DNA of 64,000 nucleotides. It comes from Desulfovibrio sp. JY (lineage in GTDB: Bacteria > Desulfobacterota > Desulfovibrionia > Desulfovibrionales > Desulfovibrionaceae). Location of the stretch: positions 4,535,501 to 4,599,500 of the forward strand of contig CP082962.1 in NCBI GenBank assembly GCA_021730285.1, read 5' to 3'. The notes under the pieces were generated by a model. It was not told the origin of the DNA. It ran no database searches and saw only the letters and a program-made list of their open reading frames with translations. The stretch's first letter is position 1, and each line of letters begins with the position of its first letter. A program made the position numbers and the translations under genes. Positions 17,389-26,925 of the stretch are shown here, in pieces.

Positions 17389-17494
17389 TTAAGATTGCCC
17401 AATTGGCCGAAGAAACAAGAGAGAAGTGCTTCCAGGCGGATCATGGCGTTGCCCTGCGGCGAAACGATTCAACCTCGTAAATCCGGAGTCCACC

Positions 17495-19594
17495 ATGTTC
17501 AAGAATCGTAGTCTCGCCTTCAAGCTGGGGCTCGGCTTCGGCCTGCTTATTGTATTTACCATCCTCATCGCCGGGGTGGGCTATGTAAGCCTCGATATGT
17601 TATTGTCGCGCTCCGCCAAGATGGAGGCCGTCAACATCATCAGCGACGCCATCACCAGCGCCCGCATGGACATGCTGTACTTCATGAACAGCAAGGATCA
17701 GGGCCGTCTGGAATCCTTTCGCAAAAATCTCGCCAAAGCCAGGGAAAAGGCCCAAGCCCTCAAGCATACGTTAAGCGATCCCCGCAACCGGGAACGCATG
17801 GACGCGATCATCAAGGACGTCGCCGCCTATGAGGCCGGACTCGGCCGTTATCTGGAAAGCGAAAAGACCAATGCGGAAACGCTCAAGACCCTGGTCGACG
17901 CGGCCGGCGCCCTGCAAAAAGCCGGGGAAACCCTGGACCAGCATCTGGCCGAGGCCGTGACCAAGTCCTCCGCCACCGGGGGCGAGGCCGTGGCCAAGGC
18001 GGCCATGGTGCAGCACCGCGTAAGCAGTCTCATCCAGCAGTTCCTGCGTTCGCGCATCGAGGTCCTGTATTACCTGTGGAAGGGCGACACGTCGCGCATG
18101 GACAACGCCCGGAGTTTTCTGGAAAAGCTCATCGCGTCGGGCAAGGACGCCGAAAAACTTCTGGCCACGCCGGAAGAACGCGCCATGATGCTGGACATCG
18201 TCACCCGCGCCGAAACCTACAAATCCCGTATGGAAGGCTTCCTGGCCGCCGCCGAGACCCGGGTCGTGGTGATCAAGGACATGGCCGCCGCCGCCGATCA
18301 GGCCGCCAAGGTCGCCCTGGAAGCCGTCAACGTCCAGCAGGAAAGCATGAACGCCGAATCGCGCACGGCCAACAGCGTCAATATCGCCGCCGCGGTCACG
18401 GCCATCATCCTCGGCCTCCTGTTTGCCGTGCTCATCACCAAGGGCATCCTGCGCGGCGTCAAAAAGGCCATCACCGCCGCCGAATCCGTCTCCCACGGCG
18501 ACCTGGACGTGGACGTGAGCATCGAGGGGCGCGACGAGATCGGCACCCTGCTTATGGCCATGGAGCGCATGATCGAGGCCGAGCGGACCACGGCCGACGT
18601 GGCCAGCCGGCTGGCCCAGGGCGACCTGACCGTTTCCGTCACGGCCCGGTCGGACAAGGACGTGATGCTGATAAGCATGTCCGAGATGATCGACCGGCTG
18701 CGCGACGTGGTGGGCGAGGTCCAGTCCGGAGCGGAAAACGTGGCCTCGGGCAGCGAGGAGATGAGCGCTTCGGCCGAATCCCTGTCCCAGGGCGCCACCG
18801 AGCAGGCTTCGGCCGTCGAGGAATCGTCCTCGGCCATGGAGCAAATGGCCTCGAGCATCAGCCAGAACGCCGACAACGCCAGCCAGACCGAGGCCATCGC
18901 CGTCAAGGCGGCGAACGACGCCCGCGAATCCGGACAGGCCGTGACCCAGGCCGTGGCCGCCATGAAGGAAATCGCCGGCAAGATCTCCATCATCGAGGAA
19001 ATCGCCCGTCAGACCGACCTGCTTGCCCTAAACGCCGCCGTGGAAGCGGCCCGGGCCGGCGAACACGGCCGGGGTTTCGCCGTGGTGGCGTCCGAAGTCA
19101 GAAAGCTGGCCGAACGCAGCCAGTCGGCGGCCTCGGAGATCACCAAGCTCTCCAGCTCCACCACCAGCGTGGCCGAACGGGCCGGAGACCTGCTCGCCAA
19201 GCTCGTGCCGGACATCCAGCGCACGGCCGATCTGGTCCAGGAGATCAACGCCGCCAGCCAGGAACAGTCCACCGGATCGGGGCAGGTCAACAAGGCGCTC
19301 CAACAGCTCGACCAGGTCATCCAGCAAAACGCCTCCGCTTCCGAAGAGCTGGCCTCCACCTCCGAGGAACTCTCGGCCCAGGCCGAACAGCTGCAGGCGA
19401 GCGTCGCCTTCTTCCAGCTCGAGGCCGGCGCCCGCGTGGCCAGGCCCGCCGCCAAGCCCCGGGCCAACAAGGGCAAGCCCGCCGCCCGCCCGGCCCTGGC
19501 CAAGGGGCCGTCCGCCAAGCCCCGGGCCGAGTCGGCCGCACCGGCCATTTCCCTGGACATGGACAGCGACGATGACCAGTTCGAACGTTTCTAA
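17495..19594 (+). CDS. Methyl-accepting chemotaxis protein
   Basis: 699 residues from the ATG at 17495 (CGGAG upstream). It has membrane helices at about 9-31 and 293-315, a helical periplasmic sensor between them, HAMP, and a cytoplasmic signalling domain with the conserved tip [20 protein letters not shown]. After the coiled coil comes a Lys/Ala/Pro-rich linker ending in DQFERF. That end resembles the C-terminal tether (aromatic-x-x-Phe) that recruits methyltransferase in other bacteria, although no cheR or cheB is nearby. The ligand is unknown. Confidence 0.92.
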   Translation: MFKNRSLAFKLGLGFGLLIVFTILIAGVGYVSLDMLLSRSAKMEAVNIISDAITSARMDMLYFMNSKDQGRLESFRKNLAKAREKAQALKHTLSDPRNRERMDAIIKDVAAYEAGLGRYLESEKTNAETLKTLVDAAGALQKAGETLDQHLAEAVTKSSATGGEAVAKAAMVQHRVSSLIQQFLRSRIEVLYYLWKGDTSRMDNARSFLEKLIASGKDAEKLLATPEERAMMLDIVTRAETYKSRMEGFLAAAETRVVVIKDMAAAADQAAKVALEAVNVQQESMNAESRTANSVNIAAAVTAIILGLLFAVLITKGILRGVKKAITAAESVSHGDLDVDVSIEGRDEIGTLLMAMERMIEAERTTADVASRLAQGDLTVSVTARSDKDVMLISMSEMIDRLRDVVGEVQSGAENVASGSEEMSASAESLSQGATEQASAVEESSSAMEQMASSISQNADNASQTEAIAVKAANDARESGQAVTQAVAAMKEIAGKISIIEEIARQTDLLALNAAVEAARAGEHGRGFAVVASEVRKLAERSQSAASEITKLSSSTTSVAERAGDLLAKLVPDIQRTADLVQEINAASQEQSTGSGQVNKALQQLDQVIQQNASASEELASTSEELSAQAEQLQASVAFFQLEAGARVARPAAKPRANKGKPAARPALAKGPSAKPRAESAAPAISLDMDSDDDQFERF

Positions 19595-19647
19595 CACCGG
19601 CCCGGGCGCGATTGCCGCCCGCCGACGGGAAGACGGGGTGGGCAACG

Positions 19648-21819
19648 ATGAGCGAGATTGATCCGTCCATCGGTATTTATGTGGAGGAGACCCGGGAACT
19701 GCTCGGCGAACTGGAACGCGGGCTGCTCGATCTGGAAAAAAACCCGGGCGACATGGAACGCGTGGACGCCTGTTTCCGCGCCATGCACACCATCAAGGGC
19801 GGCGGGGCCATGTTCGGCTTCGAGGAGATCTCCCGCTTCACCCACGACGTGGAGACGGTGCTCGACCGGGTGCGCGCGGGGGATCTGCCGGTCACCAGCG
19901 AACTGCTGACGCTCACGCTTGCGGCCAGGGATCACATTCTGGCACTGCTGGAAGCCCCGGTCCCGCCGGGACCGGAACTGCTCGCCGCCTCGGATGCACT
20001 GCTCGCGTCCTTTGCCGCCTTCCTGCCCGGCAAGGACACGCATGCGGCGCATCCGCCGGCAGGCGTCACGGCTGCGTCGCCCCCGTCGGGCCTCACCTGC
20101 GATACCGAGGAAAACGCCTGCTATGCCTGCGAGCCCCAGGCGGGACCACCCGGCATCTACTGGGTGCGCTTTTGCCCGAGCCCGCGCATCCTGCATTCCG
20201 GCAACGATCCGGCCCGGCTGCTGGCCGACCTCGACGCAGTGGGCCTCGTGCGCTCCCTGCGCCACGGCCCCATGCCGGAGCTGGACGCCCCGGACTTCGA
20301 CCCGGAAGAAGTCTACGGCGTGTTCGACATGCTCGTACGTACGCCCTGCACCGAGAACAGCCTGCGCGACGTGTTCATCTTCGTCGAGGACGACTCCGAC
20401 ATCACCATCGAGCGCATCCATCAGGGCAATCTGCGCGGCGATGACCTTGGCGAGCTGCTCCACGCCCTCACCGGCCTCGACGCCGCCCCGACCGACGCGG
20501 TGCTCGACGCTCTGGGCCGGGCCCTGGCCGACAAGCTGGCAACCATCAGCGAGGCCAAGGCCAAAGCCAAAAGAACCCAACTCAGCGCCGCGGAAGGCGG
20601 CAGCAAGCGCCAGGCCGCCGCGACGGGAAGCACCACGTTGCGTGTGGACGCGGCCCGGCTGGACAGCGTGGTCAGCATGGCCGGCGAGCTGGTCATCCTC
20701 CAGTCCCGCCTGCGCCAGGCCGTCCAGGCCCGGGACCTCGACGCCGCCGCCGCCGTGGACGAGGACCTCGAACGCCTGACCGACGCCATGCGCGACGTGG
20801 CGCTCGGGCTCCGCATGCTGCCCATCGGCACGGTGTTCAGCCAGTTCACCCGGCTTTTGCGCGACCTTTCGGCTTCCCTCGGCAAGGTCGTGGAATTCGA
20901 AGCCCTGGGCGGCGACACCGAGCTCGACAAGACCGTCATCGACCGCATCAAGGATCCGCTGGTGCACTTGCTACGCAACAGCCTGGACCACGGCGTGGAA
21001 ACGCCGGCCGAAAGGCAGGCCGCCGGCAAGCCGGAGAAAGGCCACATCACCCTGTCGGCCAGCCATTCCGGCGGCAACGTGGTCATCGCCATAAGCGACG
21101 ACGGCAAGGGCATCGACCCCGTGGTGATCCGCAACAAGGCCGTGGAAAAGGGACTCATCGCCCCGGACATGGACCTGCCCGAAAAGGCCATCTTCGAACT
21201 CATCTTCGCCCCGGGTTTTTCCACCGCCGCGACGGTGTCGGACATCTCGGGACGCGGCGTGGGCATGGACGTGGTCAAGCGCAACATCGAGGCCCTGCGC
21301 GGCTCGGTGGAGGTGGACAGCGTCCTTGGCCAGGGCACCACGGTGACCATCAAGCTGCCGCTGACGCTGGCCATCATCGACGGCTTCTCCGTGGTGGTGG
21401 GCAAGGATTCCTTCATCGTGCCGCTGGTCACCCTGCGCGGCTTCCAGGAGCGCTTTCCCGCAAGCGAGGTGCGCACCGTGGAAAACATGGACCGGATGGG
21501 CGAACTGATACCGGTGGTGAGCCTGCGCAAGCTTTTCGCCGTGCCCGGAACCCAGCCCGGCTATGAGCGCGTGGTCATCACCGAAGTGGAAGGGGATATG
21601 GTCGGTTTTTGCGTGGACAAGGTGGTGGGCCGGCAGCAGGCCGTCATCAAGAGCCTCGACGACTGTTACCGTCATCTCAAATGGATTTCAGGCACGACCA
21701 TAAACGGCGACGGCAGCATTTCGCTGATCCTCGACGTGCCCCAGCTCGTCCGTTTCGTGCGCGAACAGGAAGACTCCCGCTTGCACGCGGTCAAAGCCTC
21801 CCGTACACTGGCCCAGTAG
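19648..21819 (+). CDS. cheA: Chemotaxis histidine kinase CheA
   Basis: 723 residues from the ATG at 19648. The Hpt domain has His47 in MHTIKGGGAMFG. Residues of about 150-270 form a P2-like region unlike standard CheY-binding domains, and the linker there is Ala/Lys-rich. The dimerisation helix starts near 330. The ATPase domain shows NSLDHGVETP, SDDGKGID and SGRGVGMDVVKRN, and a CheW-like regulatory domain ends the protein. It should phosphorylate the receiver encoded at 22171. The upstream mcp and cheW complete the signalling core. Confidence 0.94.
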   Translation: MSEIDPSIGIYVEETRELLGELERGLLDLEKNPGDMERVDACFRAMHTIKGGGAMFGFEEISRFTHDVETVLDRVRAGDLPVTSELLTLTLAARDHILALLEAPVPPGPELLAASDALLASFAAFLPGKDTHAAHPPAGVTAASPPSGLTCDTEENACYACEPQAGPPGIYWVRFCPSPRILHSGNDPARLLADLDAVGLVRSLRHGPMPELDAPDFDPEEVYGVFDMLVRTPCTENSLRDVFIFVEDDSDITIERIHQGNLRGDDLGELLHALTGLDAAPTDAVLDALGRALADKLATISEAKAKAKRTQLSAAEGGSKRQAAATGSTTLRVDAARLDSVVSMAGELVILQSRLRQAVQARDLDAAAAVDEDLERLTDAMRDVALGLRMLPIGTVFSQFTRLLRDLSASLGKVVEFEALGGDTELDKTVIDRIKDPLVHLLRNSLDHGVETPAERQAAGKPEKGHITLSASHSGGNVVIAISDDGKGIDPVVIRNKAVEKGLIAPDMDLPEKAIFELIFAPGFSTAATVSDISGRGVGMDVVKRNIEALRGSVEVDSVLGQGTTVTIKLPLTLAIIDGFSVVVGKDSFIVPLVTLRGFQERFPASEVRTVENMDRMGELIPVVSLRKLFAVPGTQPGYERVVITEVEGDMVGFCVDKVVGRQQAVIKSLDDCYRHLKWISGTTINGDGSISLILDVPQLVRFVREQEDSRLHAVKASRTLAQ

Positions 21820-21845
21820 AAAGGGCCAGGCAAGGAGCGGTAGTT

Positions 21846-22178
21846 ATGGAACTGACCCGTACCGAAGACGGCAACAGCCTCGTGCTCGGCATTGCCGGCA
21901 AATGCACAGTGGAACACGCCGCCGCCCTGCATAAGGCCCTGCTACAGGCCGTTGGCGAAGGACGGCCGCTGGCCCTGGACATATCGGGCGTCGAGGATGC
22001 CGACATAAGCTTTCTGCAGTTGCTGCTGGCGACAGCCCTGACCCTCGACCGCGACGGCCGCACGTTCGCCCGACGTGGCCCGGTGGCCGAGGCAGCCAGG
22101 CTGGCGGCCAGGGTTTCCGGCTTCGACAACACGCCCCTGCTCCAACCCTTTTTCGCCGATGGGGAACATGATGGCTAA
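21846..22178 (+). CDS. STAS-domain protein in the chemosensory cluster
   Basis: 110 residues from the ATG at 21846 with AAGGAG upstream. A lipid-like STAS fold is suggested by ALDISGVEDADISFLQLLLA. At the usual phospho-Ser position the sequence reads DISF, which keeps a serine at that loop. Its stop overlaps the start of the following cheY. STAS proteins inside chemosensory operons usually link the kinase to a non-flagellar output, but which applies here is unknown. Confidence 0.82.
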   Translation: MELTRTEDGNSLVLGIAGKCTVEHAAALHKALLQAVGEGRPLALDISGVEDADISFLQLLLATALTLDRDGRTFARRGPVAEAARLAARVSGFDNTPLLQPFFADGEHDG

Positions 22179-22533
22179 ACGGATCATGACCGTGGACGAT
22201 TCAGCGAGCGTGCGTCAGATGGTGGCTTTCACGCTCAAGAAGGAAGGATACGACGTCATCGAGGCCTGCGACGGCAAGGATGGCCTGGCCAAACTTTCCG
22301 GGACCGTGGACATGGTCATCACCGACCTCAATATGCCAAACCTCGACGGCATCGGCCTGATCAAGGGCATTCGCGCCCAGGCCGCCTACAAGTTCATTCC
22401 CATCGTCATGCTGACCACCGAATCCCAGGCCGGCAAGAAAGCCGAGGGCAAGTCGGCCGGGGCCACGGGCTGGATCGTCAAGCCCTTCACCCCGGACCAG
22501 CTCCTGGCCGTCGTCAAGAAAGTCCTGCGATAA
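22171..22533 (+). CDS. cheY: Response regulator CheY
   Basis: A 120-residue single receiver domain: MTVDDS acidic pocket, phosphoacceptor Asp52 in VITDLNMPNLDG, Thr in MLTTES and Lys in IVKPF. The ATG at 22171 is favoured over the adjacent ATG at 22168 by distance from GGGG. It overlaps the end of the STAS gene. As the last gene of the che cluster it is the likely substrate of CheA at 19648. Confidence 0.9.
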   Translation: MAKRIMTVDDSASVRQMVAFTLKKEGYDVIEACDGKDGLAKLSGTVDMVITDLNMPNLDGIGLIKGIRAQAAYKFIPIVMLTTESQAGKKAEGKSAGATGWIVKPFTPDQLLAVVKKVLR

Positions 22534-22557
22534 CAAGCGAAGAGAGAAGAAGAAGAT

Positions 22558-22598
22558 GCGAGAGGGGAAACCCTTTAAAAAGGGTTCTCCCCTCTCGC
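22558..22598 (+). terminator. Palindromic terminator cassette, family T1
   Basis: GCGAGAGGGGAAACCCTTT pairs with a nearly exact complement (one extra base), 24 bases after cheY, then the tail GCTCTCCCCTTCCTAAAGTT follows. It ends the chemosensory operon. Confidence 0.75.
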
Positions 22599-22887
22599 GC
22601 TCTCCCCTTCCTAAAGTTTTTAAAGGCGTTGCGCTGATACTGCCGAAACAGCCGCACCGTTGAAGATCCTTGAAAAGGGTCTGGGAATCGTTGCATTCGT
22701 CAGCGGTTTCCGGCAGGCCCTTGCCGACCGGCTTCGCGCCGGTTTCCCCCCTTTCCCCCCGCCTTTCCGCCGTCTATGCACCTCGCCGGCGCCGCTTCCG
22801 ATCATAGCGGCGCGAGTCCTCGCCGTCCGCCCCTCCGGCCGAAGCGGCCGGTCCACCCGAAAAAACGTTGCGACGCACTCGCTCGAC

Positions 22888-22914
22888 TAAAGTTTCACAT
22901 CGGCCAGCCGATCT
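22888..22914 (+). promoter_or_regulatory. Sigma-28 (FliA-type) promoter
   Basis: TAAAGTTT, 11 bases, then GCCGATCT. Against the consensus TAAAGTTT-N11-GCCGATAA it matches 14 of 16 positions with exact spacing. It lies 43 bases upstream of the start at 22958. A perfect 12-bp palindrome, TTATCATGATAA, follows at 22925-22936, near the expected transcription start. The rest of 22534-22957 holds only the terminator cassette and no gene I can support. Confidence 0.75.
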
Positions 22915-22957
22915 TTATAATAAATTATCATGATAAATATATTCGCAGTGCCGAGGC

Positions 22958-23776
22958 ATGAATATGAACAGCCTAAGCATAGGAAGCCCATCAAAAGACA
23001 CGACGAGCGAAAGCCTCTCGACAATGCTCGCCAGCGCGCGTCCAAGCCTCACGGACGCACTGGAAAACCAGAGCAGCAAGGCCGTAACCGACACCTATTC
23101 CATCAATGAATCCCTTTATGCCGCACTGAGCAACGCAACCTATACCAATCTCGGCCTCTTAAACAACATAGCCTCATCCAGCGCCACGACCGGCCCATCC
23201 CGATACGTCTTCGCGACATTGCAGTCCTTCGACATCGCGCAGCAATTACAGGCGTCTCAAAGCAACAACATCATGAGCCTCCTCGACCAATTCGGCGGCA
23301 TCAGCGTGAGCGGCACCTATTATCCCAACCCAGAAGCCCAGTCCGAATCCTACATCAAGGCAGTGCTCAAGCGAAAAGGGAACAAGCAGATCAGAGAGGA
23401 TCAGGCCGAGCAGGCGCAAAAGGAAAAGGAAGACGCCGAAGAAAAGGCGCGACAAGCGGAGACCGACGGCACGTCCGGCAGCGAGACCGCTTCGGACGCC
23501 GCCGGCAGCGACGAGACGACACAAGACGCCGCCGCCTCGAAGACGGAAGCCGCGTCGCCGGACGCTTCCCCGGCAAACGCAGCTCCACCCGAAACCTCCG
23601 GGCCGACGCCGACAACGGGACAGCCGGCCGGGACGGAAAACCCGCCGGAACAGACCGTGCCGGCAAGCACGGCCGATGCCGCAGACCCGCCGATCCAACC
23701 CTTGTCCGAAACCACGGCCGCCGGGATGCGGGCCGCGTCCCTCCCCGGCTACGCACCGGTCGATAGGCTCGTTTGA
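22958..23776 (+). CDS. Unknown protein under sigma-28 control
   Basis: 272 residues, no signal peptide or membrane helix, no family recognised. Residues 1-110 are rich in Ser, Asn, Thr and Leu with short amphipathic stretches (SLSTMLASARPSLTDAL). A highly charged helix at about 130-170 (Gln/Glu/Lys/Ala) leads to a long disordered Ala/Pro/Thr/Ser-rich tail. The composition is unlike the GC-rich enzymes around it. The sigma-28 promoter directly upstream suggests it belongs to the flagellar/chemotaxis regulon. An unstructured Ser/Asn-rich N-terminus would fit a flagellar type III export substrate, which is inference. The GAGGC before the ATG is a modest ribosome site. Confidence 0.7.
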   Translation: MNMNSLSIGSPSKDTTSESLSTMLASARPSLTDALENQSSKAVTDTYSINESLYAALSNATYTNLGLLNNIASSSATTGPSRYVFATLQSFDIAQQLQASQSNNIMSLLDQFGGISVSGTYYPNPEAQSESYIKAVLKRKGNKQIREDQAEQAQKEKEDAEEKARQAETDGTSGSETASDAAGSDETTQDAAASKTEAASPDASPANAAPPETSGPTPTTGQPAGTENPPEQTVPASTADAADPPIQPLSETTAAGMRAASLPGYAPVDRLV

Positions 23777-23852
23777 CCGAAAGACCTCCCAGCCCAGACC
23801 ACAAAAGCCCCCAGTGCCGCGTTGCGGCCAGCCTTGTGCGGGGGGACGCACG

Positions 23853-25211
23853 CTATGGCGAAAGCAGCACCTTGATGTCGCAGACGTTGGTGTTGGTGGG
23901 GCCGGTGACGAGCAGCGCGCCTACGGCCTCGAAATAGTGATAGGCGTCGTTTTCAGCCAGATACCGGGCCGCGTCCAGCCCGAGCCGCTGGCCCTCGCGC
24001 AGGATATCGAGCGAAGCGAACGCCCCGGTGGCGTCGGTCGGGCCGTCGGAACCGTCCGTGGAAGCGGCCAGGAACACGGCCTCCTCGGCGTTTTTGGCGT
24101 CCCGGGCCAGCCCCGCCAGAAAAGCCAGGGCCATTTCCTGGTTGCGCCCGCCCTTGCCGCTCCCGCGAAGCGTCACGGTGGTCTCGCCCCCGGCGATGAC
24201 GCAGGCCGGGCGCGCAAGCGGCACGCCGTACTCGGCGATGTCCTTGGCCATGCCCAAAAACAGATGGGCCATCTCCCGGGCCTCGCCGGTCAGGTGCGAG
24301 GTCAGCACCACCGTGTCGTAGCCAAGCTCTTTGGCCTTGTCCCGGGAGGCGAGCAGCGCCTGGAAATTGGTGCCCACCAGCACGGTGCGGGTATGGGCGA
24401 AGGCCGGGTCGCCGGGCTTGGGCGTTTCCGGGGCGCGCCCGGCGGCGACGTCGAGCAACACGGCCAGGGCCTCGGGCGCGATCTTGCCGGCCACGTCGTA
24501 GCGGTCGAGCACGGCCAGGGCGTCGGCCGCGGTGGTGGGATCGGGCACGGTGGGACCGCTGGCGATGACATCCAGGTCGTCGCCCACCACGTCGGAAAGC
24601 AGCAGCCCCAGGCAGGCCGCCGGGGCGATGGCCGCCGCCAGCCGTCCGCCCTTGACCGCCGACAGCTTCTTGCGCACGCAGTTGATCTCCTGGATGGTCG
24701 CGCCGCAGGAGAGAAGCACCCTGGTGGTCTCCTGCTTGTCGGCGAGCGTCAGACGCCGGGCGGGCAGGGACAACGGCGCGGCCAGGATGGCCGACCCGCC
24801 CCCAGACACCGGCACGATGACCAAATCCTCCGGACCGGCCGCCTGGGCCATGGCCAAGATCTCGGCGGCCGCGGCCACGCCCCTTGCGTCCGGCACCGGA
24901 TGGGCCGCCTCCATGAGATGGATGCGGGAAAGCTTCTCCAGATAGCCTTCCTTGACCGCCACCACCCCGCCGGCGATGCGCTCCCCGAGCAGCTTTTCGA
25001 GCCCCAGCGCCATGCGGGCCGAGGCCTTGCCCGCGCCCAGGACATAGATGTTCCTGAAGCGGGAAAGGTCGTATTCGTGGCACTCGGTTTCGGTGTGCAC
25101 GCGCAGGATATCGCCAGTAAGCGACAGCACGCGCTCCATCATGGCCAGCGGGTCCACCCGGGCGAGTCCGGCCCGGAAAATGGCTTCGGCGTCGGCACGG
25201 CAATCACGCAT
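23853..25211 (-). CDS. Glycerate 2-kinase (MOFRL family; often annotated hydroxypyruvate reductase)
   Basis: 452 residues from the ATG at 25209-25211, which has GGGGAGGGG upstream. The N-terminal domain has VLGAGKASARMALGLE and VPVSGGGSAILAAP. The C-terminal MOFRL domain has GGETTVTLRGSGKGGRNQE and STDGSDGPTDATGA. The family phosphorylates glycerate to 2-phosphoglycerate using ATP; older annotation as TtuD reductase is common. It would feed glycerate or serine-derived carbon into glycolysis. It is a single gene, divergent from nudC. Confidence 0.9.
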   Translation of the reverse strand: MRDCRADAEAIFRAGLARVDPLAMMERVLSLTGDILRVHTETECHEYDLSRFRNIYVLGAGKASARMALGLEKLLGERIAGGVVAVKEGYLEKLSRIHLMEAAHPVPDARGVAAAAEILAMAQAAGPEDLVIVPVSGGGSAILAAPLSLPARRLTLADKQETTRVLLSCGATIQEINCVRKKLSAVKGGRLAAAIAPAACLGLLLSDVVGDDLDVIASGPTVPDPTTAADALAVLDRYDVAGKIAPEALAVLLDVAAGRAPETPKPGDPAFAHTRTVLVGTNFQALLASRDKAKELGYDTVVLTSHLTGEAREMAHLFLGMAKDIAEYGVPLARPACVIAGGETTVTLRGSGKGGRNQEMALAFLAGLARDAKNAEEAVFLAASTDGSDGPTDATGAFASLDILREGQRLGLDAARYLAENDAYHYFEAVGALLVTGPTNTNVCDIKVLLSP

Positions 25212-25350
25212 CGCATCCCCTCCCCGCGTTTGCGTCGTCGAATCCACCCTGTCCTCTCTTCAAAAGACGTCCGCCCTCTTTCCGCCCTCACCGCAACAGA
25301 GCAATCGGCAACTCCCCAATACCCCATAAAAAGTTTTTGCGGGAGGGGGT

Positions 25351-25390
25351 CCGGGGGAGGGGGCTTTTTTCAAAAAGCCCCCTCCCCCGG
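25351..25390 (-). terminator. Palindromic terminator cassette, family T3, in a divergent gap
   Basis: CCGGGGGAGGGGGCTTTTTT pairs with its complement, and on the minus strand it continues into ACCCCCTCCCGCAAAAACTT. Unlike the other copies it does not follow a gene in its orientation: it sits between two divergent starts (25211 and 25488). Confidence 0.6.
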
Positions 25391-25487
25391 GTATCCCCGT
25401 CCACCCCTTCCTGGCCAAAAGGCTTTTCTCGGCGTATCATTTCCGGACGGGCGTAAGCCCGCCGCACTCCAACCCGCCGAGGCCACC

Positions 25488-26372
25488 ATGCCCTATCCGG
25501 AAATGACCCATCTCGCCTATAATCGCGACGTCATCGAAAACGACTTCATCTTCGGCACCCCGGACCGCGACGTCCCGGGAACCCCCGGCTATTGGCTGGC
25601 GCTTCGGGGCAACGAGATGGTCATGCGGCCGGCTTCCGGCGCGCTGGAACTCCCCTTCGGCCTGGAGCCGCTGCCCGGTCCCCACGCCGTCTCCCCGGTC
25701 TATGTCGGCACCTGGCAGGGGAGGCCCCTGCGCGCGGTCCGGCTCGAGCCCGAGGCCGCCATTCCCGAGCCTTTCGTGCCGGTTGCGGCCGGCTATCGCG
25801 GGGAGGCCCTCACCGAAGCCCAGATCACCCTATCCGGCCTGGCCCGGCAGGTGCTCCACTGGCGCGACCGCAGCCGCATCTGTCCGGCCTGCGGCGGCGC
25901 GCCCACGGAGATCACTGGCAGTTTCGGCGCGCGCTGCACGGTCTGCGCCCGGGAATATTATCCGCGCATCCACCCGGCCGTGATCGTGCTCATCCGGCGC
26001 GGCGACGAGGTGCTGCTCGTGCGCAAGCCCGACTGGCCGGCCGACCAGTACGGCATGGTGGCCGGGTTCGTGGAATTCGCCGAATCCCTCGAGGAATGCG
26101 TCGTGCGCGAAGTCCTGGAGGAAACGGGGCTGACCATCCGCGACCTGCGCTACGTGGGCAGCCAGAACTGGCCCTTCCCCAGCCAGATCATGGCCGGGTT
26201 CGTGGCCGAGTACGCCGGCGGCGAACTCGTGGTGGACAAAACGGAGCTGGAGACCGCGCAGTGGTTTTCGCCCGCCTCCCCGCCGCCAGGCCTGGCCCCG
26301 CGCACAAGCATCGCCCGGCGTCTCCTCGACCGCCACGCCCCGGAGCTGGTCGCCGCCGCCTCAAGACCTTAA
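25488..26372 (+). CDS. nudC: NAD+ diphosphatase / NAD-RNA decapping Nudix hydrolase NudC
   Basis: 294 residues from the ATG at 25488; the frame is open far upstream but that part is non-coding. Domain order is as in NudC: N-terminal domain, zinc ribbon (CPACGG and CTVCAREYYPRIHP), then the Nudix box GFVEFAESLEECVVREVLEE and the NudC-specific SQNWPFPSQIM. It hydrolyses NAD(H) and removes NAD caps from RNA in family members. It stands alone, upstream of the Rrf2-type regulator. Confidence 0.92.
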   Translation: MPYPEMTHLAYNRDVIENDFIFGTPDRDVPGTPGYWLALRGNEMVMRPASGALELPFGLEPLPGPHAVSPVYVGTWQGRPLRAVRLEPEAAIPEPFVPVAAGYRGEALTEAQITLSGLARQVLHWRDRSRICPACGGAPTEITGSFGARCTVCAREYYPRIHPAVIVLIRRGDEVLLVRKPDWPADQYGMVAGFVEFAESLEECVVREVLEETGLTIRDLRYVGSQNWPFPSQIMAGFVAEYAGGELVVDKTELETAQWFSPASPPPGLAPRTSIARRLLDRHAPELVAAASRP

Positions 26373-26400
26373 AAACCCGCACCTTGCGACGGAAAATGCG

Positions 26401-26444
26401 TTGACAGTCCCGGTCGGCCCATATATAGGATCAATCAAGTCCTA
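26401..26444 (+). promoter_or_regulatory. Promoter and inverted repeat before the Rrf2-family gene
   Basis: TTGACA at 26401-26406, 17 bases, then TATAGG at 26424-26429. The -10 box overlaps an inverted repeat, TAGGA-N9-TCCTA (26426-26444), about 22 bases before the start. The position suits autorepression by the encoded Rrf2-type protein, which is inferred. Confidence 0.5.
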
Positions 26445-26466
26445 TTAATCCATATTGAGGTCGTCC

Positions 26467-26925
26467 ATGCGCCTGACCCGAGCCGGCGAATATGCCATCC
26501 GATGCGTCCTGTACCTGGCCATGCACCAGGACCGGGCAATCATATCCCGCAAGGAAATCGCCGAAGCCATGGACATTCCGGCCCAGTTCCTGGGCAAGGT
26601 CGCCCAAAACCTGGCCCGGGCCGGCATCATCGCCATCCGCCAAGGCGCCCAGGGCGGCTACGAGATGGTCAAGGCCCCGGAAGCGGTGTCGCTGCTGTCC
26701 GTGGTCGAAGCCATCGACGGGGAAATCTTTTTAAACGACTGCATCCACCGTCCCGACACCTGCACCCGGCAGACCATCTGCTCGGTGCACCGGGTATGGG
26801 AAACGGCGCGCCGGCAACTGCGCGAAACGCTGGCCGACACGACCCTGGCCGCGCTGGCCCGGGAGGAGGAGCAGGCATGCGCCAAACGGCCTATGCGGCC
26901 GTCGCAAATAGACGGAGGCGGGTAA
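26467..26925 (+). CDS. Rrf2-family transcriptional regulator
   Basis: 152 residues from the ATG at 26467 (GAGG upstream). The winged helix-turn-helix starts MRLTRAGEYAIRCVLYLA and includes ISRKEIAEAMDIPAQFLGKVAQ. The family's cysteine cluster, CIHRPDTCTRQTIC, is intact, so it may bind an iron-sulfur cluster as IscR and NsrR do. It closely resembles Desulfovibrio Rrf2, the regulator named from the hmc locus. Here it lies 158 bases upstream of cydAB instead, so oxygen- or NO-linked control of cytochrome bd is plausible. Confidence 0.88.
   Translation: MRLTRAGEYAIRCVLYLAMHQDRAIISRKEIAEAMDIPAQFLGKVAQNLARAGIIAIRQGAQGGYEMVKAPEAVSLLSVVEAIDGEIFLNDCIHRPDTCTRQTICSVHRVWETARRQLRETLADTTLAALAREEEQACAKRPMRPSQIDGGG

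Noticed and set aside
22620-22856. Minus-strand frame of 78 codons before the sigma-28 promoter
   Set aside because: Arg/Ala-rich with no ribosome site and no conserved features; most likely non-coding.
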